Source of the DNA: Chenopodium formosanum
Lineage: Eukaryota > Streptophyta > Magnoliopsida > Caryophyllales > Amaranthaceae
Assembly (NCBI GenBank): GCA_024500155.1
Contig: CM044858.1
Coordinates: 36,313,786 to 36,377,785 of the forward strand
Length of the DNA: 64,000 bases
Direction: 5' to 3'
The notes beneath the pieces are model-generated. The model was given only the letters and a program-made list of their open reading frames with translations, searched no databases and had not been told where the DNA came from. Made by a program: the position numbers and the translations under genes. This document shows, in pieces, positions 1 to 12,871 of this stretch; the stretch's first letter is position 1, and each line of letters opens with the position of its first letter.

Positions 1-1905
1 AGATCAAAATAACCGTCACATTAAAACAACTTAAACTAATATGATCCAGCCGAATAATTAAGAATAATAAACGAATTTAATCCTAAGACCCATTCATCAC
101 TTCTATTTTAGTGCCTACATAAATTCCACAAGTTATTGATGAATAGAAAACTACATTGGAACTTTCCTTGTTAACAGCAAGGATCATGCACATTACTACA
201 TTAGCAGTCAATGGTGCGTTATTGCGTCTATTGTTTACTTGCGTTATTAACTTATTATTCTTCACACTTCATTGGTGAATTAGTTTAAATTTGTTTCCAG
301 CCAATGGCTAGCAAGAAATATATCCCACCAAATAACACATGTAAGAGTCCCATATTGATAAAAGAAAAGAGAATTAAACACTTTATAACGCTAAGAAGCT
401 ACTTTTCCTATCGTCATATGGTTTAGGGATGGAACCTCCTTGAACTTGTGAAGTGCATTCTCTCTTTTGATTTGCACATGTGGCCTAAATATTTCTTAGC
501 AACCAATTTGCTCATAATATAGTTTCATGGGTTATTTTTTGAATTAGCTTGGGTCAACATCAATCTTATTTATTCAGTCCATGGCCTGCTTTTCCTGATT
601 TTTATTAAATACACATATAATATACTTTGTATAAATTAATTATATTCTAACCCATAGAATATACAATAATGCCAAAACAATTAAAATAAAGAGATCTTCT
701 AAGAAGCAAGTGTAAGTTAAGGATCAAGGAGTGGAGGGATGATTAGTACCTCCATCTATCTCTGTGGTGTAACCAGAGTTCGATCCTCACCTGCACCCCT
801 CATATGATAGGAGGGCCGGAACACCCCTCATATCTTACTATGTAGTACCTCCGGTTCTTGTTACTCGCAATAAAGGAATATTTTATGTCTCACAAATAAT
901 ACTGTTTTGTTGCGAGTAATAAAACCAGAGGTAGAATTGAAAAAAAAAAAAAAAAAAAGTTCAAGCACTGGATAATGGTTCAACCCTAATGCAAGAGCCC
1001 AATGCCATTTACATACAGAAGATATACAAGACACAATATATTTATTGAATGAAAAGTCTATTGTATCCTTTACATATATATTTATATTCTAGTTATGTAC
1101 CCTAGTTCTAGTTCTATACTTAAATATTCTACCAAACTTCCTAGATAAAAGATGAATTAGAAACAACTCTCTTAAGTGTTAAGGGATACAATCATACAAA
1201 TATAAAATTGAACTAGTGTGTACCCCGGACGATGCCCCGGATTTTACTTAAAATATCAACAATATTTAACCTATAAAATATAAACTATATAACTAAAATA
1301 AGAGTGAACAATAATAATTATGAAACTAAATAAGTGCTCTCAAATTGATGTTTAATATAAAGTATTTAGAATATTTTAATTGAATATGAAACATGATTAA
1401 ATGATAGCAAAGATGGTTAGAACATTAGTTTGATTCTTATTGGTCTTGTGTTCAAACTTTGTAATAAGCATTTTTATTGATGTGGTATATATCTATACAT
1501 TTAGAAACGCTTTTTAACATATATTTATAAATGAATATAAACAAGTATACGGTTGACACATTATTAGGTAGTAAATCGCGTAAAGCATCACCTACACATT
1601 TGTTTCAATCCCTTAAGTCATCACATGATGAATTACACTTTTAGATATTTCCGAGTCCACATATCAATCTAAATCAAATGGATAAGGTATATATCAATTA
1701 TTAATACGAGTGGGATTACCATCCCTAGCCACTACCCGATATCCAGAAGAAAGAATCCAACCCTAGGATACGATGCATTCACAAGTCAATTTATGAAAGA
1801 GGGATCGAAGAATCAAAATGTTGTTACCATATAATTAGGATGCATATAATTCACAACTTTATTTGCGCATGAAGCTTCGTTGTTACGTGTCACTATTATT
1901 GATAT
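1..1905. other. AT-rich intergenic DNA
   Basis: I see no convincing coding exon here. The stretch holds one small MITE (848-931), a run of A at about 940-958, and tRNA-like B-box words near 778 and 1451 that may be SINE relics. The few short open frames have no recognisable protein content. The right end includes the promoter and 5' leader of the MTP gene. Confidence 0.6.
848..931. mobile_element. Stowaway-like MITE
   Basis: The 84-bp element has imperfect terminal inverted repeats: the left end reads CCTCCGGTTCTTGTTACTCG and the right end is its near complement. TA dinucleotides flank it at 846-847 and 932-933. Short length, a TA target duplication and a CCTCCG terminus are typical of Tc1/mariner-derived Stowaway MITEs. 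It carries no coding capacity. Confidence 0.7.
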
Positions 1906-4900
1906 ATGAATATCTTTCACTCAACACATACCATATACACTAACCAAAAAGTAAAGACGTTAAGTTTCCAAATTTATCTATTTTCGTATCTTTACGACGA
2001 CGCCGAGCCATGGCGACTCAACCTCAGCTCGTTCCGACTGCCGGAAACTCGTCCTCCTTCCATCTTTCGTTTTGGTCGTCTTTTCCGTACACGCAGTGAG
2101 CCAACTTTTTTTTTTTTTTGATTAATTTCATTTGTTTACGAGTTATTATAATTTGCATGCTGTTTTTATTATTTTTTTAATTGTTAGGAAGGTTACAAAT
2201 ATGTCATTGAATAATTCCTTTTTGGGTATAATGTGATTGTATATGTCAATATGTGTGGATATTTTCTCATGTAAAGTTGTACAAACCTAGAATGTTTTAA
2301 AGGAATTTGTTAATTTAAGTAATTTTACTGTACATCTTTGTTAAATTCTCACTGTTTAAGGGATAATGTGTATGTGCGACTTGTTACGATCATTGATGTA
2401 CTATACTTTTCGAAACCCTTATTATTAAGTATTTTATTTTGCTAGATTTAGTTGTCACATAACTCACATTAAAAGTTTTATCGGTGTGGATGGAATCACT
2501 AAGTGAGGTCTCATTTGTGAATTGCAATGAAGACTTGATTGGATTGTGCCCCTTGTCTAAGAAAGCCCTCTAATGCCTAAATTAATTAAATGGAGAGAAA
2601 TTCGTTCCTTAGTACTTCCAACATTTGTGTTTATGCGTAGTTTTAGAAAGATTATTGGGTAATACATGAATATGAATAAATTAATGTGTAAGTGGAGTTA
2701 ATGGAAGTATTTTTAATTAATTACAAGGGGAGAGATTCATAAAATAAAATTTTAAAAAAAAAAAAAAGTAAAATTGGGTTTTGTGAGAGAAAGCAACACT
2801 AATAAATAATAATAGTCGTATATCAAAATAGAAAGTTTTGCAAGTATTCATGTTCCACGAAAGAGACAACTGTTGCAAGTATCTAGGAATGGATGGAGTT
2901 AATTCTAGGTAATGGTGTAATGGTGTGCATGAGGTGAAGGGATGTGCATACCTTTTTGGATCCTCATTATAGGCAAAAGAGAAGCTTATGCCTTTGGATT
3001 AGTATTATCTTGGACACAAATCTCCTTAATGGGTCAATTTAATTCTCTTATTATAGAGTATAGATGCCTTCTTAAATTAAGCTTATTCAATAGAAGGCAC
3101 AATGTAGGAGAGTCATTTTGGCACTTAAACCAAAGTGTAATTAAAAGTGTGTAATTTGAAGTAGTAATATAATGACTAATACTAGATAGAGGAAGTATAT
3201 CACTATACCATAGTTCGAAATATCTTCACATTTCCCATGTTCAATTAGACCATGGGAAGTGATGTCTAACTGAATAAAAGAAATGTGAATCAAGTTGTGA
3301 AAAACAATCATCATATATATGGTAATCTTGTATCTTTATTACACAAAGTCGCAAAGGTGCCTGGTAGACTATGTAAGTATGTATTAAGTAGCACAAAATC
3401 AACAACACAAGGGAACTGTCACTCTTTTTTCTTCCTAGCTTAGTGATAAAGCTTTTTGCTCGTCTGTCAATAGCATATATTACTTGCATTTAGGTTTCAT
3501 GACCACATAGGATACTTAGCTGTTGTGTGAGACGATGTAGATTTCAGCTGTTTATACTGTGCTTGTGGGCGTTGATGCTGCATGACTTTCAGTATCAGCA
3601 ACAGCATAGTTATCTGCATGAATGGATTTTACAGCATGAAGTTAGCAAAGGGAAAAAAATGAGGCCAATTTCATGGATTTATTGTGTTTTTGTTCCGATA
3701 TCATTTCTTATATTTTTGGCAGGGAGACAAGGAAAAGTTGCCGATTATTACAAGAAACAGGAAAGACTGTTAGAAGGCTTCAATGAAATGGAAAGCATTA
3801 ATGAAACAGGTTTCTTCCCTGGAAGTTTGACTGAGGTCAGTTGCAGTTTCCTTACTTTGTAGTTTGCACAAAGATTTATATATCCTGTTTCTTGGTCATA
3901 GAATTTATTGGAGATTTTAGTCAAGGATCCTACATTAAATTACAAAGGTAGGAAAAAATTCAACAGAAACTGCCTTTGGTACTTGATATAGAAGGTTGGT
4001 TGAAGAATGAAGATGGTAGTCTAATAGAAAATTAATCGCATTTGCGCAAAACAAAGACATATTAAGGAGGCATTGTGCTTATTAGATATGATTATATGAA
4101 TGAGTATTGGACCATAAGTTAAAATTTGCAAAGTTTAGTAGGACTATGAAATGAACTTGTATTTACTGTGAGATTCGGATTTATATACTTTGAGAAGTAC
4201 CTTTATATACTAGTTTCAATTATTATTCTTCAGGATGAGATGAAGCAGCTTGCAAAGAGTGAACGACTGGCTATCAATATATCGAATGCAGCCAATGTTG
4301 TTCTTTTCCTAGCCAAGATATATGCATCCATAGAAAGTAGATCATTGGCAGTCATTGCATCAACATTGGATTCACTTCTTGATCTTTTGTCTGGATTTAT
4401 TTTGTGGTTTACTTCCCATGCCATGAGAAAACCAAATCAATATTACTATCCGATTGGGAAGAAAAGGATGCAGCCAGTGGTATGTCCTTACTTCTTATGC
4501 ATATACTTGAACAGTAATGATTTATATCAACTTTAATAAGGACCTTTCCTGCATCATTTCACTGTGAGTCCTTTGTGTAATACGCTTTATATACAGCTAT
4601 GAAATACTTTATCAACTGTGTTATAAAGCTTAGCTTAAATCAAGGCGTAACTCTTGATGAACATTTGATGCAAAAAACCTACTCACAGTGTGTCAATTAC
4701 TGTTTCCAAATGGCATCTCCTATACCTTCATTTATAATGTATAAATTTGACCGGCTCCTTGTGTATCTCTTGCATTTGATAAGTTTGATTTCACCTCTTG
4801 TGGGTAATTCAGGGGATTATAGTTTTCGCATCTGTTATGGCTACGTTAGGATTGCAAATACTGCTGGAGTCTGCTCGTGACCTCATTACTAAGGTGTGCT

Positions 4901-7150
4901 GATTTTATTAATTGTCTGATGTACAAACATCCTTGTTGTCATGACTAAACTCTATTCACAAGATTTGAAATGAATGAATTGCTTGAATCAACTTTCTTCT
5001 TTAGGGTGATTCTGAAACCTTAATGAAATCTAGGCCCTGCCTATCCTGAGTAGGTTCATTACCTTCACTTTGATACAATATGTACTTCATCTGTTCTTTT
5101 TTAGTGTTACATACATTCATACAATAATGATATATAGAGATCCAGAAGAGTGAAATCACAGAGAGAATAATAGTAGTTACTAGTTAGGCCGGGTGAAGGG
5201 CTAAATACAGAGAATAACTAGAGGAAAAGGTTTAAACTGTTATGTAGCACTATATATGGGACATCATAACAAGGTATTTAAAACACTTATAAGGGGCGAA
5301 GGGAGATCATGAAAAACTGCGTCCGCTTTGCATCTGACCATATTCAATTGAGCATTCGAGAGAATTCAGAATTTGTAGTTTTAGTGCAATTTATAAGAGT
5401 AACTTTCCTGGCTAGCTGGAGCTGGAAACAGTTTTGGAAGCTGAAAGAAAGGTTTAAATCTGGCTATTCTGGCACAAATGGATAGCTACTGGGAAGAATT
5501 ATACAGTTGCTAGTGGTTATAAGTGGTTAAAGGAAGAGAATCAGGATGTGCCATGTTGCAATTAGGTGTGGAATAGGATGAACATTCCAAGGCACAGCTT
5601 GATGATTATGTGGAAAAGAATTAGAGCAAGGGCAAGATTGGCTAAGTTGGGCATCATTGATGATACTGATCATCCTTTGTGTGGCATGGCTGAATAGACA
5701 GTTGATCACCTTTTCTTTGAGTGTCGTTACACCAAAGCATGCTGTAAGATTGTTGATCAGGTGACTGGTTACAACTGTAATCCTAGTTCTCTGGAAGACT
5801 GTAACAACAGATTGAGTGCTATAACAGGAAGATTCAGAAGACAGGTGGTTCAGAGCTGTTATGCAGGCTTGTTGTACTCAGTTTGGCAGCAGAGAAACAA
5901 AGCTATTTGGGACCTTTGTTTACAGAGTCCTCAGTATGTAATAAGGAAGCTGCTTTGAGACATTTATCATCGGAGCAGTGTGGCTATGCCTAAGAAAACG
6001 AGTAGGAAGTATAGAGACTGGGTTAGGTGTTTGATCAATTAATCTGTCTCTTTGTTTTTGTTGGTTCTGGTAGTTTGTTTTGGTTTTTTGCTGTTGCTTT
6101 GTGCAGCAGGTTGGTGTTAGGTGGGAGGATGGCCATTTGAGCAAAATATTTACACCAATACAAGGCCTCAAATGGCCATCCTCCCACCTAACACCCCTTT
6201 CATGTATTGTGTAATCAAGAGGCTTATCTGTTTGCTATTCTTGCAGACGGGGCCTAAAATGAATCACACACAAGAAATGTGGATGATCGGGATTATGGTC
6301 TCTGTAACAGTAGTGAAGTTTTGTCTTATGGTCTACTGTCGTAGATTTAAAAATGAGATTGTTCGAGCATATGCTCAAGATCATTTCTTCGATGTTGTTA
6401 CAAACTCTATTGGTCTGGCGACTGCAGTTCTTGCTGTTCGATTCTTTTGGTGGATTGATCCAACTGGTGCCATAATTGTAAGTTAATGACACTTACCACT
6501 TTACATTTTCTTTCAACTCAACTAATTGCTACAAAATGGTAGTTAGAAATTGCAATTCTAACCTGGCAATCTGGCACAACAACAAGAACAAAAATCAGTA
6601 CTAAACAATTGAGGCACGCACATTTTGTATATAATGCAATTTGATTATTTGAACACGACAAGAAATTAAACATGAGTACAATAATATGATTCACTTAGCC
6701 AAATTGCCAACTGAGAAAAGTGAGTAAATTACCAATATTCTACTGTATGCTTTTTACTGAATCACATTACTATCTCTTGGAACTTTTTTGCTGCAGATTG
6801 CTTTGTACACAATCAGTACATGGGCAAGAACCGTCATTGAGAATGTCTGGTCACTGATCGGAAGGACTGCACCACCAGAGTTCTTAGCCAAGCTAACATA
6901 TCTAATATGGAATCATAACGAGGAGATAAAGCACATTGACACCGTACGAGCATACACGTTTGGTACACACTACTTTGCAGAGGTTGACATTGTGCTGCCG
7001 GAAGATATGCTTCTGAACCAAGCACATAACATCGGTGAGACACTCCAAGAGAAACTCGAGCAGCTCCCTGATGTAGAGCGAGCATTTGTGCACATAGATT
7101 TTGAGTTCACTCACCGACCAGAGCACAAAGCAAAAGTTAGAGGATCCTAG
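1906..7150 (+). CDS. MTP10: Manganese-type cation diffusion facilitator (metal tolerance protein, MTP9/10 clade)
   Basis: A membrane metal/proton antiporter of the Mn-CDF group, which moves Mn2+ out of the cytosol into endomembrane compartments (family knowledge). Exons: 1906-2095, 3723-3835, 4234-4479, 4813-4893, 6247-6477, 6797-7150. All junctions are GT-AG and the frame is continuous, giving 404 aa. The Mn-CDF signature DxxxD occurs twice, at about residues 147-151 (DSLLD) and 255-259 (DHFFD). The N-terminal KQERLLEGFNEME stretch and the C-terminal cytosolic domain ending near FTHRPEHKAKV fit MTP9/MTP10 rather than MTP11. The start is uncertain: 1906 is the only in-frame ATG of exon 1, and a better-context ATG at 2010 is out of frame. 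Exon 1 is still supported because its WRLN..FRLP segment resembles the family N-terminus. Intron 4 (1.35 kb) carries a LINE piece and a hairpin. Separating MTP9 from MTP10 needs a tree. Confidence 0.9.
5395..6110 (+). mobile_element. Degenerate LINE 3' fragment (zf-RVT region) in MTP intron 4
   Basis: The three forward frames, read across several stops and frameshifts, show the zinc-binding region that follows reverse transcriptase in plant LINEs. It has a W..IP.H sort of motif near 5570, then CPLC-like (PLCGMAE) and TVDHLFFECRYT near 5680-5730, and a tail VWQQRNKAIW near 5883-5910. A T/G-rich 3' untranslated tail runs to about 6110. The catalytic reverse transcriptase is missing, so the piece is 5'-truncated and dead. 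Boundaries are approximate; I could not find a clear target-site duplication. Confidence 0.7.
6113..6195 (+). repeat. Perfect inverted repeat (29-bp arms, 25-nt loop) in MTP intron 4
   Basis: The left arm 6113-6141 and the right arm 6167-6195 are exact reverse complements over 29 bp, separated by 25 nt (6142-6166). The repeat abuts the 3' end of the LINE fragment and sits about 50 nt upstream of the exon 5 acceptor (AG at 6245-6246). In the pre-mRNA it would fold into a stable hairpin. It may be an inverted duplication made during LINE insertion; no mature small RNA can be claimed from sequence alone. Confidence 0.9.
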
Positions 7151-7565
7151 AAACAGACTAAAAAATAAGATAGGAATTTCATTAAGTACTATCAGATGAA
7201 TTTTTTCCATGTTTTTAGCCTAATATAGTAATATATGTGCACGGTTTTATATAATAATAATACTTGCTGGAAAATTCCTACCATCTTTATCTGAGCTACT
7301 AGTACACTAGACATCTGCACATCTAGTTCCTGAATTCCTGACATGTGATTATTGAATAATAATTGAATGTTGGGAGTATTAAAAGCAAACGGTCTAAAGT
7401 TACAATTATTAAAATCAATTTTTCAATAATATATTAGCAACTAACACTGCTATTATAATGCATGTTATATGTAAGTAAAATATTGATAAAAAATTATTTC
7501 ATACAAATTGTAAGGAAAGAAATCACAAAGATGTTGACCAGGCAATTAGGCCCGGCCAGCATATC
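7151..7565. other. Convergent 3' intergenic spacer
   Basis: This 415-bp AT-rich spacer lies between the stop of MTP (+) and the stop of the first AAE gene (-). It must contain both 3' untranslated regions and poly(A) signals. I see no gene or repeat in it. Confidence 0.6.
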
Positions 7566-10500
7566 TCAAAGTCTGCTGGTTCTATTGTGAAAAAGGCTCC
7601 CCATGGCCCTTGCTTTATCCCTGAGAATGAACTTCTGCGTCTTTCCAGTAGAGGTCTTCGGCAGATCCTCGAAAACAACAGAGCGAGGAGCCATATAATG
7701 TGGTAAGTGATCTCTACAGAACTTAATTATATCTGCAGCAGTAACATTACCACACCCATCCTTCAGTTTCACAAATGCGCAGGGTGTCTCCCCCCAATGA
7801 TCATCAGGACGTCCCACTACAGCAGCTTCTAGGACACCCGGATGACTAAATAATACAGATTCTACCTCAATTGTGCTAATATTCTCACCCCCAGAAATTA
7901 TTATATCTTTTGATCGGTCCTTTAACTCAATATAACCGTCAGGGTGTTTAACACCCAAGTCTCCACTATGAAACCATCCATCTTTCAAAGCCTCCTGGGA
8001 AGCCTTCTGATCTCTCAAATATCCATTCATGACGGTATTTCCTCTAATCATAACCTCCCCCACTGTCTTTGCATCAGCAGGAACACTTTTCATAGTAATG
8101 GGATCTTTTATATCAACTTCCTCAAGCCCAGTAGTAAGCACTCCTTGCCGGGCTTTTAATTTTGCTCTCTCATTTGGAGGTAAGGTATCCCACTCGGGCT
8201 TCCAAACACAAACTGTAGCAGGGCCGTAAGTTTCTGTCAGCCCGTATCCATGTATTACAGTAAACCCAAGTTCTTCCAAGTTGAAGATTACTTGTGGAGG
8301 AGGTGGGGCACCGCCTGTCACCATTACCACCCTGTTCGGAAGAGGCTTCTTATCATCATCAGGAGAATTTATGATCATGTTTAAAACTGTTGGTGCACCA
8401 CTCATGTGGGTAACTTTATGCTCAGCAATACTACTGAATATATCCTTTGCAATAACATTACGTAGGCAGACGTTTGTCCCACCTTGAGCTGCTACACCCC
8501 ATGTAAAGCACCAACCATTGCAATGAAACATAGGAACAGTCCACAGATATACAGGCCTTGCATGCATTTCATTTATTAGAACTGTAGCAAAAGAGTTCAG
8601 ATATGCTCCTCTGTGGCTGTAAACTACACCTTTAGGGCTCGAAGTTGTCCCCGAAGTATAATTTAATGCAATTGGGTCACATTCATCTTTTGGCCTTCGG
8701 ATTTCAAATTCAGGTTTTCCTGTTGCTAAAAGATTCTCATATTCCAAGGTTCCAGAAGGGGACATGACATTTCCAACTGGCATCACCTTTTCATCAATAA
8801 CTATGACAATTTGAGGAAGCCTTGAACTTGACTTCGACAAAATATCCAATGCACCTCGTACAACATTAAAAAATTGAAAATCTACAAAGATGACTTTTGC
8901 TTCTGAATGCTTTAGCAAAACAGACAACATTGCAGAGTCATGGCGGACATTAACGGCACAAAGGATTGCCCCAGCCATTGGAACCGCAAAGTGCAACTCA
9001 TACATCGCTGGAATGTTAGGGATCAAAGCAGCAACCTGACATTGGAAAGTTGAGGAATATGAAAAGCAGTTATTAGAGAAATTGATCATCTTATTCTGTT
9101 TTTCAGAGGAACAGTGTTGCTTAGGATAGCAAGGTGAAATACATATAATCTAGACAGCCAGATCCACGAAAAAGCAACAGAATAATCTCTTGTAATAATG
9201 CAAGGGCTTAGCTTATAGGAGCGCCATCCACAAGAACTAATTAATTTCATCAATATGCTCACATATACATCATACAATAGCAAGTTTGCACATCAAAATC
9301 AAAGCCCATTAGCATTTGCATGTCATTGATACCTGTTCTCAGTAGACTCTATGTAACAGGCTGATAGCGTACAGATTAGGTCAGACAAAACAAGCAGATG
9401 TGACATATGTATTACCAGCACAACAAACCCATTCACAAAGATCGCCTGCTAATAATCATACTAAATGCAGAAGTCTTCAGCAGTTCAGCCTTAGGAAGGT
9501 CTGCAGGGTGACACGATATTAAACATAGCCCCAATTTCAAAAGGTACTAGAATTTTATTTACCAGAAAAAAGACGAAAGAACAACCTATATTCAAATCAA
9601 TACTTTATTTAATAAATCAAACATTCCAATATACACAAGAAAACAGCTTGCATAAAAGTCCTTCAAAGCTTTATCTCTGTACCCATTTTAGGTTGGGTAA
9701 TAAGCGATAAAACAATGAGCACTCCCCTATTTTGACAATCAAAAATATTGGAAAGAGAAATAGGATCAGAAATTTCTTGTAGACATCACTTTCGACCACT
9801 TATTGGAATTATTACAAAAGTGGATATATGGAGAATGCTAAATCTACAGCCTCTATCTCTTTTTGTCCTTTGTTACCCATAACCTTCCCAAACAAACCAA
9901 AAGTGACCCTGAATAAATTCTTCCACAATTGGCAAAAAAAAAAAAATATCATTCAATAATATTTTTTTTTCCTTTGCCTCCTAGCTTGCACCAACTTTCT
10001 CTTATTAATTTGGCCTTTATTTGCCTTTGTAACACCTAATTTAATATGCTAGGACTTAGGAGTGTGCCAAAATTTATATAACACCACTATCAACATAACT
10101 GAGAAAAATATACAAAATGAAAAGCACCAGGGATAATGAATCCAATTGAAAGCAATCCAGCAGAAATTGATAAATGCTTTAAATATAGGATTATTGCAAT
10201 CACACTATCTCTCACCAGTCACATCTTAGCAAATCAAACAGAATGCAAACACTGATACAAAGTTGTTCTGCCATAATAGTTCACTAAGCTGTTCTGACTC
10301 AATAGCAACCAATACACTGAAAAGTCTAAACACAATGTCAATTATAGAGCTGCAATACAGCAATTATTCTACAAGGCTCGTTTAGTGTCTAATGAGCCAC
10401 ACCGTTCTGACTTAAGCTCAAGTTAGATGCAACCAGCATTACAAGAATTATCATAACAATATAAAAAAATTTCTCATTAGGGGTCTGGATGTAACACAAT

Positions 10501-11653
10501 GTTGTCACTAGTCCGAGATTCAAGCTAGTGCATAGCCTTCATGTTAATTACAACAAGAGCCAAAAGAAAATGATAATCAACTTTTTCTATGGGTTTAATA
10601 TATTTGGAAAAAAATCCAAATAGGCAAAGTACTTGAACCAAACCAAATTAGTAAAATCCCAAGTGGCAAAGTAGGTCCTACTTGCTAAGGGCCTGTTCTC
10701 TTCGGCTTATTTTCAGTTCAGTTCACTCCTATTCAGCTCCAATAAGTTAAGTTCAATTCAGTTCTTAGTTTCCTTCTCTCATAAAATATTCAGTTCAGCT
10801 CAGCTCTAATAAGTTCAGCTCAGTTTAGGCCCTAAGTAAAGTCAATCACTCTAACTCGAATGTTTGTTTCTTAAACAATTTAGTATGGTGATGATGAATT
10901 TGTGGACCAAATTATAGGCTTTATGGAAATTTACGAATTTTGCTCAACTTCTGATATCCGACTAAATTGAGATAAAGAATTTAAACTATTGATTGAATCC
11001 AAACCAACAAGGCTAAACTAGATTACAAGTTTTGAAATTCGGATTGGATATATTCACAAACAAATTACTGTATTTCAGATTGTAGGTAGAATCCTATAAA
11101 GCCCAAACCAAAAGCCGAATTTACACCCCTACTTTACCCTGCTTCTTGATATAAAGATGACCAAAAAGAATATCCAAAAAAAAAAAAAAAGCTAAAATTC
11201 CTTTCACTTTTGATCAGCAAACACCAAATTAAGGGTCCCTCATTTTTTATATTAATCATTAGAAACCAAGACTGTTACATTCAACATCAATAACACAGTA
11301 TATCATGCAAATAACATCCAAGTAAATTACAACATCGCACCCAAAAAAATAAAGAAATATTGGAATCAAATTCAGCAATTAAAGAAAATCCCAGAAAATA
11401 AAGAACAAGCAAAATCATCAAAATCAATTTTTTATAGAAAAAAATCAAAACTTACAACATCGCCATAAGAAATGCCGAGATGGGTAAGAGCAGAAGCGAG
11501 TTTAGTGCAGCGAATGAGAGTTTCTCTCCATGTAAACTTGACATTTCCATAAACAACAGAGAAATCATCTCTGTAAACAACTGCTGCTCTTTCCAGAAAA
11601 CTTATTGGAGATAATGGAACATAATTTGCAGAACAACGAATTAATCCCTCCAT
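7566..11653 (-). CDS. AAE1: Acyl-activating enzyme 1-like acyl-CoA ligase, copy A (peroxisomal)
   Basis: An ATP-dependent carboxylate-CoA ligase of the ANL superfamily, close to Arabidopsis AAE1 (At1g20560) and related to benzoate/cinnamate-CoA ligases; the substrate cannot be read from sequence. Exon 1 is 11653-11456 and exon 2 is 9035-7566, joined in phase 0 across a 2.4-kb intron, giving 555 aa, normal for the family. Motifs seen: the AMP-binding loop YTSGTTSSPKGV at about 192-203, GYGLTETYGPAT, the GWFHSGDLG hinge region, IIISGGENIS, and the C-terminal catalytic lysine motif TSTGKTQKF. The protein ends in SRL, a type 1 peroxisomal targeting signal. An in-frame ATG three codons upstream (11662) exists, but MEGLIRCSANYVPLSPISFL matches the start of copy B. 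Copy B lies at 19265-22346 and a broken relative at 15690-16440. Confidence 0.93.
10689..10831. mobile_element. Tourist-like MITE in the AAE copy A intron
   Basis: The 143-bp element begins GGGCCTGTTCTCTTCGGC and ends TTTAGGCCC, flanked on both sides by TAA. The inside is rich in CAGTTCAG-type repeats, as in the MITEs at 33.8-34.6 kb. The ends and three-base target duplication suggest a PIF/Harbinger-derived element; the inverted repeats are imperfect. Confidence 0.55.
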
Positions 11654-12009
11654 TTTTTGCATGAAATAAAATACTAATCCAAGCTTATATTATAATGGGT
11701 ATTGATTAAATTATTGGAATTTGTTGTTACCTAGATAATGAAGAATTGATATGAGAATGAGACAGGTTTAATTTGGGTTAAATTGGATATGAACAGCCGT
11801 CAGGGGTTTTAGTCTGTCAAATGGATATGTATAGAATACATGCAATTTTAAGAAACCCTTATTTTGTTTTGTTTATCAAAGAAACCCCCTATTTTGTTGA
11901 TTTTCATTGTTGTTTCGAGTTGATTCATTTTCTATTTTCGTCTGTTTTTCTTGTAAGATTAATCTTAAGTATAAGAGTAATTTATATTAATATCAACTCG
12001 AAAGAATCG

Positions 12010-12118
12010 GTAAGGAAATCCCCACCCTAAAGTTTCTTTAGTGGAGTTCGATCCTAATTCCCGAACCTCTTGCTTGTGAGATACAAACTTTACCACTTGA
12101 CTAGCTTAGCTTGGTGAT
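12010..12118 (-). mobile_element. Possible tRNA-derived SINE fragment
   Basis: Read on the reverse strand, this stretch has an A-box-like word TAGCTAGTCAAGTGGTAAAG followed about 30 nt later by a B-box-like GAGGTTCGGGAATT, the spacing of an RNA polymerase III internal promoter. No cloverleaf can be completed, so it is not a tRNA gene. Ends and target duplication were not found; the call is tentative. Confidence 0.35.
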
Positions 12119-12871
12119 TCCACACTCGTACTGACTTGGGGTTATAAACGTATTAATAAATAATGAATGATGTTAAATAACGGTGAAAGCGGCTGAAAAT
12201 CGATTTTGGTTGTAGTTTAAAATATTTGGTGACTTTTTTTTTTGTTGTAATTTACAAAAATAAATTTTGATATTGTAACCCCCAAAACGTAATGGGCATT
12301 TTCTCTAAAAAAAAAAAAAACGTTATGGGCAAATTTTCCCTAAATTAGTCTCATTTTCACATTGGAGTAACTCACAACCGTTTAGGTAATTAAATATCAT
12401 TTGCTCATTGCAATAACTTTTATTTTCAATTAATTGTCTTTATGTGAAGTGATTACACATTTTACACCATATGACTAACTACATATGGTGAAACAAATGT
12501 GCTCACATCTTAAGAATTACTCGAAGTAATACTTATTTATATTTTTAAATTGACAACTAATTGTATATTTCATAAAAGCCTTTGCTAGGGAGGTCATTTT
12601 AGACAAAGATTATCATAGAGAACTAGCTGACGAATAATGACTATTTAATGTACCGAGGGGAATGATTGTACTTTTATTTAGTTTTAATATTCAACAATTT
12701 AAAAAAAACAATTGACATACATGGATTCAATTTAATCAAAAAGTTGAATTGTCAACTATATTTGATTATTGTGGAGCTAAGGAACAATGGATGGAATATC
12801 ATTATTCATTAATGCATCATTTTTTTTAAAAAAAATACCAATATAATAAGGAGGACCCTGACCACACCTTA

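Noticed and set aside
3527..3862. Plus-strand open frame starting MRRCRFQLF
   Set aside because: Only its 3' part (from 3723) is MTP exon 2; the upstream part reads through intron 1 and has no conserved content.
12010..12118. tRNA gene
   Set aside because: A-box and B-box words are present, but acceptor, anticodon and T stems do not pair; kept only as a tentative SINE.
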